NCBI GenBank assembly: GCA_965261945.1
Contig: CBDHEF010000002.1
Coordinates: 558,001-622,000 of the forward strand
DNA from: VXOI01 sp965261945
GTDB lineage: Bacteria; Chloroflexota; Dehalococcoidia; Lucifugimonadales; UBA3495
Reading direction: 5' to 3'
DNA length: 64,000 bases
Positions 25,966 to 33,974 of this stretch are shown here, in pieces. Under the pieces are notes generated by a model. That model searched no databases and was not told where the DNA came from. It saw only the letters and a program-made list of their open reading frames with translations. The number at the start of each line of letters is the position of its first letter. The first letter of the stretch is position 1. A program made the position numbers and the translations under genes.

Positions 25966-26419
25966 GTTTGTGCCTCCTCGCGTTCCTATGATTAGGGTCG
26001 GTGATTGATACCGGTGGCTGGAGCGCGGGCGGAGTTACTCGCCCCTATAACGCATGAATTATATCACGCCGGGGTATAGTGGCAAGCGGGAAACGTCAAA
26101 GTCAGGGGGGCAGCCGCAACATTACATAACAGCCACAACATAACAGCCACAGAATGACCATTATCAAGCCCCGATTTTCGTATGGCTGCGTCTTGACGCC
26201 AATCCCTACCGACACAGGAGAGGGTAATCTCGGGATACCGATACCCTCAACCGCAAATGGATACTGATACTGTATACTCCCTAACTGGAAACTGGCTATG
26301 GTGAAAACTTCCCCGCGATGGGAAATTGGAAGGCGCCTTCGCTGCCCTGTTGAGCGCGAGTCCTTGGACCGGAGATTGCCACGGGCCATGGACGGATGGG
26401 TAATCAAGGAGTAGGAAGC
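25966..26419. other. Divergent spacer
   Basis: About 450 bases between the PHYHYGP gene (minus) and a flavin oxidoreductase (plus). It should hold both promoters. An AT-rich patch, gaattatatcacgc near 26048-26062, is a candidate. Short iterated words (gataccgatacc, gatactgatactg) occur at 26230-26275 besides the 14-bp duplication. No gene seen. Confidence 0.45.
26124..26151. repeat. Perfect 14-bp tandem duplication
   Basis: acataacagccaca occurs at 26124-26137 and directly again at 26138-26151, in the spacer between divergent genes. Confidence 0.92.
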
Positions 26420-27355
26420 ATGGAAATCGGAGTTTCGATGCCCCGTATCCCCGACGGGCCGGGGCTGCGGGAGTTCGCGCAGGCGGCGGAGGCGCTGGGG
26501 TTCGAGTCGGTGCTCATCGGCGACCACATCGTGCTGCCCACGGGGGGGACGACACAGTATCCGTACACCGCAACGGGCGGCTTTTCCCGTCCCACAGATG
26601 AGCCGTTCCTGGAGGCTATGACGCTGCTGGGCTACCTGGCCGCCTGCACCGAGCGCATCAAGCTGGGCAGCACGGTGTTGATTCTGCCCTACCGCAACCC
26701 TGTGGTTCAGGCCAAGATGTTTGCCTCGCTCGACTCGCTGACCGGCGGGCGCATGATCTGCGGGGTGGGAGTCGGCTGGTTGGAAAAGGAGTTCGACACC
26801 CTGGGCGTGAGCTACGCCGAGCGCGGGCCGCTGACCGACGAGTTTCTCCAGATTTTCCACACGTTGTGGTACGACGACCAGCCTGCTCATCACGGCAAGC
26901 GATACCAGTTCGACGGCATCCAGTTCTATCCCAAGCCGGTGCAGAACCCGCTGCCCATCTGGGTGGGCGGCCACACCCGCGCCGCCTTGCGCCGCACCGC
27001 GAAGTACGGCGACTGCTGGCACACGACGCGCCAGACGCCGGAGTTCGTCGCCGCCCACATCCCCTACCTGCGCCAGCAAATCGAGCAGGAGGGACGCCAG
27101 GTGGACGACGTAACGGTTTCGCTGAAACGCAGCCTGCACTTCACCGACATCGGCCTGCCGGAGATGGGCAGCGAGCGCAGCGGCGGCGCTCTGGTGTGCA
27201 GCACCCAAGAGGTCATAGACGACCTGCACGCCTGCCACGAAATCGGCATCGGCCAACTGACCTACGACTTCCGGGTCAGCGAGCTGTCCAACTGCATTCG
27301 CGTCATGGAGCGGCTCGCTGACGCTGTTCTGCCGGTGGCTGGGAGATTAAGATGA
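26420..27355 (+). CDS. LLM class F420-dependent oxidoreductase
   Basis: 311 residues from ATG 26420, behind AAGGAG; an upstream ATG at 26396 lacks a ribosome site. Typical of the F420-type luciferase-like subfamily: MEIGVSMPRIPDGPGL, FESVLIGDHIVLP (about 28-40), IKLGSTVLILPYRNPVVQAKM and GRMICGVGVGWLEKEF. It would use F420 or FMN to oxidise an organic substrate, which is unknown. It is monocistronic. The second of four LLM paralogues here, and clearly different from the other three at the N-terminus. Confidence 0.92.
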   Translation: MEIGVSMPRIPDGPGLREFAQAAEALGFESVLIGDHIVLPTGGTTQYPYTATGGFSRPTDEPFLEAMTLLGYLAACTERIKLGSTVLILPYRNPVVQAKMFASLDSLTGGRMICGVGVGWLEKEFDTLGVSYAERGPLTDEFLQIFHTLWYDDQPAHHGKRYQFDGIQFYPKPVQNPLPIWVGGHTRAALRRTAKYGDCWHTTRQTPEFVAAHIPYLRQQIEQEGRQVDDVTVSLKRSLHFTDIGLPEMGSERSGGALVCSTQEVIDDLHACHEIGIGQLTYDFRVSELSNCIRVMERLADAVLPVAGRLR

Positions 27356-27419
27356 TGGAGTTAGTTATGGACGCCTGAAATCACTGGCGATTGAAAATTG
27401 CCAGTCATATAGTAATGGC

Positions 27420-27638
27420 ATGACATCATTGATAATTTCCGTTGTTTCGGTAGGTGTGGCGTTAGCGGGCCTTTTTCTGGGCCTGTTTCAAATCGCAATG
27501 AAGCGAATTGACTCCCTGGAGGGGCTTATAGGCTCGTTGCAGCAGCAACAGTCAGCGCAGGGAGAGCGGCAGTCGCGACTCAAGGGACTAATGGAGGGAA
27601 TACGCGATATTCTGTCGCGTATTCCCTTGTCTCGATAG
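27420..27638 (+). CDS. Small single-pass membrane protein, hypothetical
   Basis: 72 residues. One transmembrane helix (about 4-24, LIISVVSVGVALAGLFLGLF) is followed by an amphipathic, probably coiled-coil segment (RIDSLEGLIGSLQQQQSAQGERQSRLKGLMEG). There is no strong ribosome site and no recognised family. The last codons form a perfect 12-bp hairpin. It could be a real short membrane anchor or an accidental frame. Confidence 0.45.
   Translation: MTSLIISVVSVGVALAGLFLGLFQIAMKRIDSLEGLIGSLQQQQSAQGERQSRLKGLMEGIRDILSRIPLSR
27596..27626. terminator. Perfect 12-bp inverted repeat, terminator-like
   Basis: gggaatacgcga (27596-27607), loop tattctg and tcgcgtattccc (27615-27626). It lies between the convergent 27420 frame and the carbonic-anhydrase-like gene, so it may end transcription from both sides. 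The T-run is poor. Confidence 0.5.
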
Positions 27639-27643
27639 ATGTT

Positions 27644-28150
27644 CTAAAGCCCGCTGTCCTTGAACCACTTGGCGCGCTTTACCAGCTCCTCGCTGGTGTG
27701 GTGCATGGCCGTCAGTTGCTTCTCCGTTACCGCCCGCTTGACCTGCGCGGGCGCTCCGGTCACGAAAGAGTTGGCCGGTATCTGCGCCCCGGCGAGTACC
27801 GCGGAATTGGCCGCGACCAGGCAGTTCTCTCCCAGCGTCACCTTATTCAGCACTGTGCAGTTGTTGCCCAGCAGTGAACCGCGTCCCACGAGGTCGCAAT
27901 GCACCACCACGCTGTGGCCGACCGACACGTGGTCTTCCAGCGTCAGGCCGTTGCCGTGAATCACCGCCCCCTCTTGTATATTGACGTAATCGCCGATAAC
28001 GATGGCATCGTCGCCGTCGCCCCGGACGGTCACTCCAGGCCAGATGCTGGCGTACTCGCCGATTTCCACGTTTCCGACCACGTAGGCAAACTCACTCACC
28101 CAAGCGGTCTCGGCAACCTTGGGCGTGACGCCGTTGAGAGTGCGAATCAA
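27644..28150 (-). CDS. Gamma-class carbonic anhydrase family protein
   Basis: 168 residues built of hexapeptide repeats forming a left-handed beta-helix. The zinc histidines of gamma-carbonic anhydrases are at the expected spacing: His65 (GAVIHG), His79 and His84 (VGHSVVVHC). RGDGD (43-47) and NIQEG (57-61) are also conserved. Such trimers hydrate CO2, though many YrdA/PaaY-like members are inactive or act on acyl-CoA. The acidic loop of archaeal Cam is absent. It is upstream of nothing obvious and follows smpB on the same strand. Confidence 0.9.
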   Translation of the reverse strand: MIRTLNGVTPKVAETAWVSEFAYVVGNVEIGEYASIWPGVTVRGDGDDAIVIGDYVNIQEGAVIHGNGLTLEDHVSVGHSVVVHCDLVGRGSLLGNNCTVLNKVTLGENCLVAANSAVLAGAQIPANSFVTGAPAQVKRAVTEKQLTAMHHTSEELVKRAKWFKDSGL

Positions 28151-28181
28151 CTCTATACTCCTCGATCGACCTTGAAGTCTT

Positions 28182-28682
28182 CTAGTATCTGGCGGCCCCG
28201 ACGGCTCTCCGGGCCTCTCGGTCCATGTCGCGGCTGATGATTGCCTGGCGCTTGTCGTAGCGCCGCCTGCCTCTTGCCAGCCCCAGCTCCACCTTGGCTA
28301 CATGGCGCTTGATGTAAATGCGGAGCGCTACCAGCGTCAGCCCCTTCTCGGCGACTTCGCTCTCCAGATTGCTGATTTCATCGCGGTGCAGCAGCAGCTT
28401 GCGGAGACGGCGCGGGTCGTGGTTGAACTGGCTTGCCGGGTCATAAGGGGCGATGTAGGTGTTGTGCAGCCACATTTCGCCGTCGCGGACCCGTGCGTAG
28501 CCGTCGCTGAGGTCAATTTTACCCGCCCGCAGGGACTTAATTTCGGTGCCGGTCAGCACCAATCCGGCTTCAACCCGCTCCATAATCTCGTAGTCGAAGA
28601 AGGCTCGGCGGTTGGTGGCCGCCGTGCGGATTCCGTCGGCGCTGCCGCTCTTCGTTGTATTGGCGGTTTTCTTCTTGGCCAT
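28182..28682 (-). CDS. smpB: SsrA-binding protein
   Basis: 166 residues. The OB-fold core has FFDYEIMERVEAGLVLTGTEIKSLR (28-52), GYARVRDGEMWLHNTYIAPY and RRLRKLLLHRDEI, and the C-terminal tail ends GRRRYDKRQAIISRDMDRE, all hallmarks of SmpB. It brings tmRNA to stalled ribosomes in trans-translation. The N-terminus carries an extra about 20-residue Lys/Thr/Ser-rich extension. The ssrA gene is not recognised in this window. It lies between the protease and carbonic-anhydrase-like genes, all on the minus strand. Confidence 0.96.
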   Translation of the reverse strand: MAKKKTANTTKSGSADGIRTAATNRRAFFDYEIMERVEAGLVLTGTEIKSLRAGKIDLSDGYARVRDGEMWLHNTYIAPYDPASQFNHDPRRLRKLLLHRDEISNLESEVAEKGLTLVALRIYIKRHVAKVELGLARGRRRYDKRQAIISRDMDREARRAVGAARY

Positions 28683-28708
28683 GTCAAAACATCCCGGTCA
28701 ACCCAGGC

Positions 28709-29932
28709 TCAGTTGCTGGCGGTTGCCTGTGAGATCTCAATCAGTTTGTTCAGTTCTTTAATGGCGAGGTCCAGTTGCAGGTCTTCCGAATCATCTTCTG
28801 ACGCCTCCTGCACGATGCCTGGGTCTATTCCTTCGCCCTCAATCAGCCTTCCATCGGGAGTGTACCAACGTCCGATGGTGAAATTGATCGCCGAGCCGTC
28901 GCCGAGGGGCCACAGGTTGTTGACGCTGCCCTTCCCGAAGGTGGTGACACCTATGGTCGGGGCCCGCTCGTGAGACATTATGGCCCCCGCGAACACCTCA
29001 CTGGCAGAGGCGCTGAACTCGTTCATCAACACGACTACCGGAACGTCCAGCGCCTTGCCGCCCGGTTGGGCGTTCCAGTCGCGGCGGTTGCCCTGCCCGT
29101 CCAACTGGTAGAGGACAAGCCCCTCGTCTACGAATTGGCTGGTAACGTCGACCACTGACGATAGCAGGCCGCCGGGATTGTTGCGAACGTCCACCACAAG
29201 TCCCAACCCCCTGGAACGCTCGAACCGCTCCAGGGCGCGTTCCAATTCGTTCTTGCTTGTGCCGCTGAAGGATGTGACCCTGAGATGCCCGATTCGGCCC
29301 ACCAGCATGGTCAGCCGGACGCTTTCCAGTTGGATTACGCCGCGTATGATTTCCAGTTCCTCGGTTTCGCCAGTGCGGTCCCTCCTTACCAGAAGCAGCA
29401 CTGGAGTCCCCTTTTCGCCCCTGATGCGATTGATAACCTCAAACAGTTCCAATCCGTCTACGCTTTCGCCGTCTATTTCCAGGATTACATCGCCCGGCTT
29501 GACTCCCGCCACCTCCGCCGGGGTTTCGGGAATGGGCGCGACTATGGTGATCAACCCGTTGCGAACGGCGACCTCGGCCCCGATGCCCTCGAAATACCCC
29601 CGGATGTCCTGCCGCTGGAAGGAATACTGATCTGGGTCAAGGTAAGAGGCATGATCGTCCCCCGTGGCATCCAGCATCCCGCGGATGGCGCCGTCTGTCA
29701 GTGCAGCAGGGTCCAGGGTTCCGGCGTCAATATGCTCCCGCTCCAGCAGTTCCCACACCTCCGCCAGTTTGGCGAACTCCGGCGGCAGGTCCTCGACGCT
29801 CAGCGCTTCGGGGGCCTCGGGCTCTCCGGCGTCGCCACCGATGCAGGCAGCAGCCGTAAGGCCGACACCCAACGCGATTGCCAGAGCCGGAAACACTGAG
29901 AGCAAGATGCGCCAGAGGACGACGCGGGCCAA
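28709..29932 (-). CDS. S41 C-terminal processing peptidase, lipoprotein
   Basis: 407 residues from TTG 29932. The N-terminal hydrophobic stretch ends TAAAC with lipobox Cys30, so it is exported and lipid-anchored. A PDZ domain (about 110-185: GIGAEVAVRNGLITIVAP, GVKPGDVILEIDG) precedes the S41 core: VVDVRNNPGGLLSSVVD (247-263), the serine in EFSASASE (305-312) and the general-base Lys334 in TTFGKGSV. It degrades or trims envelope proteins from the C-terminus. It lies 26 bases upstream of smpB in the same direction and may be co-transcribed. Confidence 0.94.
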   Translation of the reverse strand: MARVVLWRILLSVFPALAIALGVGLTAAACIGGDAGEPEAPEALSVEDLPPEFAKLAEVWELLEREHIDAGTLDPAALTDGAIRGMLDATGDDHASYLDPDQYSFQRQDIRGYFEGIGAEVAVRNGLITIVAPIPETPAEVAGVKPGDVILEIDGESVDGLELFEVINRIRGEKGTPVLLLVRRDRTGETEELEIIRGVIQLESVRLTMLVGRIGHLRVTSFSGTSKNELERALERFERSRGLGLVVDVRNNPGGLLSSVVDVTSQFVDEGLVLYQLDGQGNRRDWNAQPGGKALDVPVVVLMNEFSASASEVFAGAIMSHERAPTIGVTTFGKGSVNNLWPLGDGSAINFTIGRWYTPDGRLIEGEGIDPGIVQEASEDDSEDLQLDLAIKELNKLIEISQATASN

Positions 29933-30243
29933 GGCAATCTCCTGCCATACATTACGAACGGTTCACCACGGATCGGACAAAACGGATCGGACAAAACCAT
30001 GCGGTAACAGTTCGATTTTATCACAGCGTGACGCGCGCTCAGAAATGTTGCGGCTGCAACCGGATTCCCCCTTATTTGGCGCGAATATGTTAAGATTGCA
30101 CGGTGAACTGCGGCATCCAAAAAAATCACCGGGCCACAGGGGACGCCGGAAACACACCTTCAGAGCCATGTAAATCGTGCGCACCCCATGTCCTGCGTGG
30201 AAATTCAGAACTTGGAAAGGGACCCAAACTAAGGAGGAAAGGT
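29933..30243. other. Divergent spacer upstream of the oxidoreductase operon
   Basis: About 310 bases between the S41 peptidase (minus) and the ferredoxin oxidoreductase operon (plus). Besides the 14-bp duplication it has an AT-richer patch at 30066-30092 that may hold a promoter, and a strong AAGGAGGAAAGG ribosome site at its right end. No gene seen. Confidence 0.45.
29968..29995. repeat. Perfect 14-bp tandem duplication
   Basis: acggatcggacaaa occurs at 29968-29981 and directly again at 29982-29995, just upstream of the protease gene. Confidence 0.92.
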
Positions 30244-31395
30244 ATGTCCACCCTTGCTGTGGAGGTCGTGTACCGGGGCATCTTCCAGAAGACCCTGGCC
30301 CGCAACATTGTCCGCTCCATAGTGTTTGCCGCCCGCAAGGATGGCAAGATTGGCACCGCCTTCGGCCGCTACGGCGACTCACCGGAGCGCAACGGCATTC
30401 CCGCCAAGCAGTTCGCCATCGTGGCCGATGACGCGGAAGAGTTGGAAGAAAGCCTGGCGGTATACCAAGCCACCAACGTAGACGTCACCATCAATGTTGA
30501 CGACACCATGTGCAAAGGCATCGAATCCTGGGCTTGGTACGGTCTCCAGCCCATTAATGAACTGACCAAGCCCGGCGGTACCCTGATAGTGACCTCGCGG
30601 CAGCAGGCCGACGCGCTGCTCGAGGACATCCACCCCAAGGAATCCCCCTACAACCTGTCCATCGTCACCGGCATCCCCAGCTTCTCCGGTCTGTGGGTCT
30701 ACAAGGACGACCACACCGATGCCCGTGTCCTGGGCGCCCTCTGCAAGGTCTGCCCGGATCTGGTGAGCCTTGAGGCTATGCTGGAAACCATTGAGGAGCA
30801 GATGGGCGGCGGCGCCAAGATCGCATCGGCCCAGCGTTCCTTCGACCGCACCGCCACCCGCCCGGTTGAGCCCGGCGAGGGCGGCAACCAGCGGGAGATG
30901 AAGTTCACCCTGCCCGGTTGGAAAAGCATGGAAGAGGGCCTGGTCATCCGCGCCCTCCCCGAGGGCGGCGAGTTCGCCGAGGGAGAAGGCGGATACGTAC
31001 CCGGCCGCAGCGAGGTGTTCAAGAAGTACAGCACCCGTTCCATGCGCCCGGTTGTCAACTTTGAGACCTGCATCAAGTGCACTCTCTGCTGGCTCCAGTG
31101 TCCCGACACCTGCTTCGACGTCACCCCCGATGGACTGTATGACGCCAATATGGAGTCCTGCTGCGGCTGCGGCGTTTGTGAGGCCGTTTGTCCCGTGCCT
31201 GATTGCGTAACCATGGTTAACGAGGCCGAGTTCAACGACCACAACAGCCAGTGGGAGTGGTGGCGGAAGGACAAAGACGGCTACAACAAGTGGATGATTG
31301 AGTTGGTAGACAAGCAGAAGGCTGAGACCCGTACCCACGGCTTCCACCACGTCGGCGGCTATGCCGAAGAGTTGCAGGAAGCGGAGGCAGACTAA
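30244..31395 (+). CDS. 2-oxoacid:ferredoxin oxidoreductase, fused gamma-delta subunit
   Basis: 383 residues from ATG 30244, behind AAGGAGGAAAGGT; a longer frame from 30103 has no such site. The N-terminal about 190 residues are the gamma (POR_N-type acceptor) domain, with VYRGIFQKTLARNIVRSIVFAA and TINVDDTMCKG. The C-terminal part is a two-cluster ferredoxin: CIKCTLCWLQCPDTC and CCGCGVCEAVCPVPDC, giving two [4Fe-4S] clusters that pass electrons to ferredoxin. This PorG-PorD fusion is the first gene of a three-gene operon. Pyruvate and 2-oxoglutarate are both possible substrates. Confidence 0.9.
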   Translation: MSTLAVEVVYRGIFQKTLARNIVRSIVFAARKDGKIGTAFGRYGDSPERNGIPAKQFAIVADDAEELEESLAVYQATNVDVTINVDDTMCKGIESWAWYGLQPINELTKPGGTLIVTSRQQADALLEDIHPKESPYNLSIVTGIPSFSGLWVYKDDHTDARVLGALCKVCPDLVSLEAMLETIEEQMGGGAKIASAQRSFDRTATRPVEPGEGGNQREMKFTLPGWKSMEEGLVIRALPEGGEFAEGEGGYVPGRSEVFKKYSTRSMRPVVNFETCIKCTLCWLQCPDTCFDVTPDGLYDANMESCCGCGVCEAVCPVPDCVTMVNEAEFNDHNSQWEWWRKDKDGYNKWMIELVDKQKAETRTHGFHHVGGYAEELQEAEAD

Positions 31396-32618
31396 TGACC
31401 ACCGTTCAGACCGAGATGTTCACGGAGTCCACCGAGGAGCTGATAAGCGGTTCCGAGGCCATCGCCATCGCCTGCGCCCTGGCCGACGTGGACGTGATTA
31501 CCGCCTATCCCATCCGGCCCTACGACACGGTCATGCAGTACGTGTCGAAGCTCAAGGCCGACGGCGTTTTCGACTGCGACTTCATAGTCGCCGAGAGCGA
31601 GCACTCCCAGTTCGAGATCGTCAAGCACGCCTCGGCGGTTGGCGCCCGCACCTTCTGCGGCTCCAGCGGCGTCGGCTGGTTCTACGCCTTCGAGGCCATC
31701 ACCGTGACCGCCGGCCTGCGAATGCCCGTGGTGGCCATGGTCGGCAACCGCGCCCTGGATGACCCCGGCGCCTTTGGCGTGGAGCACAACGACGCAATGG
31801 CCGTCCGCGATCTGGGCTGGCACCTGTACTGGGTGGCCACGGCCCAGGAGGCGCTGGACACGGCGTTGCTGGCCTACCGGGTGGCCGAGGACCGCAGGGT
31901 GCTGCTTCCCTTTGCCGTCAGTTGCGACGGGTCCTTCCTGACTCACTCACAGGCCATAGTGCAGGTGCCGACCCGCGAGCAGGTGGAGCGCTTCCTGCCC
32001 AGCTACAACCGGCACGAGCTGCAGTTGCACCCCGACAACCCCATAACTATCGCGCCGCAGGTCAACGAGGACTGGCTGATGGAAATCCGCCGCCAGACCG
32101 ACGAGGCCATGCGCCGGACCGTGGGCGTGATCTACGAGGCCTACGACGAGTTCAAGGAAGTCTTCGGACGCGGCGATCCCAGCCCGTTCATCGAAGAGTA
32201 CATGACCGAGGACGCTGAGATTATCCTCGTCGGCATGGGCACCCTGGCCATGCCCACCCGCGTCGCGGTTCGCCGGATGCGGGAGCAGGGCAAGAAGGTC
32301 GGCTTCCTCCGCATCAAGTTCTTCCGCCCCTTCGCCGCGGAAGAGGTGCAAAACGCGCTGAAGGGCGCCAAGGGCATCGCCGTCATTGACCGGGACTACT
32401 CCTACGGCTCGCCCTCATTCGGCGGAGTCCTGTTCCATGAACTGCGTTCTACCCTCTATCCGCTGCAGGAACGCCCGATGATGCTTAACTTCATCGCCGG
32501 GCTGGGCGGACGCGAAGTGATGGTCAAGGACGTGAACGAAATGGTGGAGACTACCGAGAAGGCGGTCGCTACTGGTAGAATTGAGCAGGAAACCACCTGG
32601 ATTGCGGTAAGGGAGTAA
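31395..32618 (+). CDS. 2-oxoacid:ferredoxin oxidoreductase, alpha subunit
   Basis: 407 residues. The start EELISGSEAIAIACALADVDVITAYPIRPYDTVM is the pyrimidine-binding domain of POR-type enzymes, with the Thr/Tyr-Pro motif that contacts CoA and substrate. FIVAESEHSQFEIVKHASAVGARTFCGSSGVG follows. The second domain (about 250-390) begins AEIILVGMGTLAMPTRVAVRRMREQG. Its ATG overlaps the last base of the fused gamma-delta stop codon, so translation is coupled. It forms the catalytic unit with the beta subunit just downstream. Confidence 0.93.
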   Translation: MTTVQTEMFTESTEELISGSEAIAIACALADVDVITAYPIRPYDTVMQYVSKLKADGVFDCDFIVAESEHSQFEIVKHASAVGARTFCGSSGVGWFYAFEAITVTAGLRMPVVAMVGNRALDDPGAFGVEHNDAMAVRDLGWHLYWVATAQEALDTALLAYRVAEDRRVLLPFAVSCDGSFLTHSQAIVQVPTREQVERFLPSYNRHELQLHPDNPITIAPQVNEDWLMEIRRQTDEAMRRTVGVIYEAYDEFKEVFGRGDPSPFIEEYMTEDAEIILVGMGTLAMPTRVAVRRMREQGKKVGFLRIKFFRPFAAEEVQNALKGAKGIAVIDRDYSYGSPSFGGVLFHELRSTLYPLQERPMMLNFIAGLGGREVMVKDVNEMVETTEKAVATGRIEQETTWIAVRE

Positions 32619-32623
32619 GAGCT

Positions 32624-33622
32624 ATGACCACCATGATGACTGCGACCGACCTGCCCCAGGTCAGGGGCGTCAAGAACATCCCGGTGGAGGAGTTCTACTC
32701 CTCCGGGCACCGCACCTGCCAGGGCTGCGAATCGGCGTTGACGATGCGGCTGCTGATCAAGGCCGCCGGGCCCCGCTCCATCGTGCTGGGCAGCACCGGC
32801 TGTATGTATGTGGCCAACACCACCTACTACAGCACACCGTGGGTGGTGCCGTGGATGCACACCCAGCTCGGCTCCTCCGGCAGCGCGGCCACCGGCACTG
32901 CTGCGGGTCTGGCATCCATGATGCGCAAAGGCAAGATGCACAAGGAGCCGATCAACGTAATCGCCTTCTGCGGCGACGGCGGCGGCGTGGACATGGGCCT
33001 GTCGGCTATCTCGGCGGCCCTGCAGCATGATGAGTACAATCTGCTCATCCTATGCTACGACAACGAGTCCTACGCCAACACCGACATCCAGGTGTCGGGC
33101 AGCTCGCCCTGGGGCGCCAACAGCACCTTCAGCCCTCCGGGCAAGGTGCACCGCATCATGAACACCCGCTGGAAGAAGAACACCGCGCCGATGCTGGCCG
33201 TCGGGCACCCCGACGTCCGTTACATCGCCACTTCCTGCGCTTCATACGGGCTGGATTTGAACAACAAGATACGCAGGGCTCTGACCATCGGCGGGCCGAC
33301 CTTCATCCACAACATCGACCCTTGCCCCAAGGGCTGGGACTACGATCCCAAGTACTCCCACGAGTTGGGGATGCTGGCCATCGAGACGGGTCTGTGGGTG
33401 CAGTACGAGATTATCGACGGCGAACTGACACTCAACGGGCCCAGCCGCTCCATCGCCAAGGGCATCCGGAAGCGGAAGCCAATCGAGGACTATCTGTCCC
33501 GCCAGGGCCGCTTCGCCCATTTCACGGCCGAGGACATCGCCCACTTCCAGCAGCGGGTGAACGATAGCTGGGAAAAGTGGTGGATGCCTGGTGTAATTCC
33601 CTTCACCATGAGCGAAGACTAG
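32624..33622 (+). CDS. 2-oxoacid:ferredoxin oxidoreductase, beta (TPP) subunit
   Basis: 332 residues. The thiamine-diphosphate motif is FCGDGGGVDMGLSAIS (about 108-123) followed by LLILCYDNESYANTDIQVSG, which binds Mg and TPP. CQGCESALTM (about 33-42) and the STGCMYVAN segment are the cluster-ligand region of PorB. It cleaves the 2-oxoacid and transfers electrons through Fe-S clusters to ferredoxin, forming acyl-CoA. NWxxGxHP-type elements for 2-oxoglutarate are not obvious, so pyruvate or a branched-chain 2-oxoacid may be preferred. A strong terminator follows 44 bases after the stop. Confidence 0.93.
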   Translation: MTTMMTATDLPQVRGVKNIPVEEFYSSGHRTCQGCESALTMRLLIKAAGPRSIVLGSTGCMYVANTTYYSTPWVVPWMHTQLGSSGSAATGTAAGLASMMRKGKMHKEPINVIAFCGDGGGVDMGLSAISAALQHDEYNLLILCYDNESYANTDIQVSGSSPWGANSTFSPPGKVHRIMNTRWKKNTAPMLAVGHPDVRYIATSCASYGLDLNNKIRRALTIGGPTFIHNIDPCPKGWDYDPKYSHELGMLAIETGLWVQYEIIDGELTLNGPSRSIAKGIRKRKPIEDYLSRQGRFAHFTAEDIAHFQQRVNDSWEKWWMPGVIPFTMSED

Positions 33623-33666
33623 CCACCACACTCAAGCCCGATTGGGCTTTCATGCGCCAACTTCGC

Positions 33667-33695
33667 GGGGGCAGGCCGAAAACCTGCCCCCTTTT
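33667..33695 (+). terminator. Rho-independent terminator of the oxidoreductase operon
   Basis: gggggcagg (33667-33675), loop ccgaaaa and cctgccccc (33683-33691), then TTTT. A smaller aagccc/gggctt hairpin precedes it at 33634-33649. Confidence 0.93.
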
Positions 33696-33754
33696 CCTGA
33701 TTCCGGGAAACGAGCAGTGAACTGCCGGGCGGTATGATTCGCATTCAGTGAAAT

Positions 33755-33805
33755 TCAGAAGATATATGTATTATTGCAACCCAAATAGGTCAACATATAT
33801 TCTGA
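33755..33805. promoter_or_regulatory. AT-rich inverted repeat upstream of the TRAP binding-protein gene
   Basis: tcagaagatatatgt (33755-33769) is an inverted copy, with one extra base, of acatatattctga (33793-33805). This is the most AT-rich patch of the window and lies 170 bases before the lipoprotein start. It looks like an operator or a stem, but no regulator family is recognised. Confidence 0.5.
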
Positions 33806-33974
33806 AATCAACGTGACATAACTGAACCAGCCATGATTCCGATTATATTCTTACGTATTCGGTCAAATTGTGATACGATAAGTTGGCTGTTTTCCGCCGC
33901 GCATTGGGGGACTCGCCTACCCATGTCCGGCGGTGCGCGAAGCAAATACCCAATTTCCAAAAGGAGAGGTGTTC

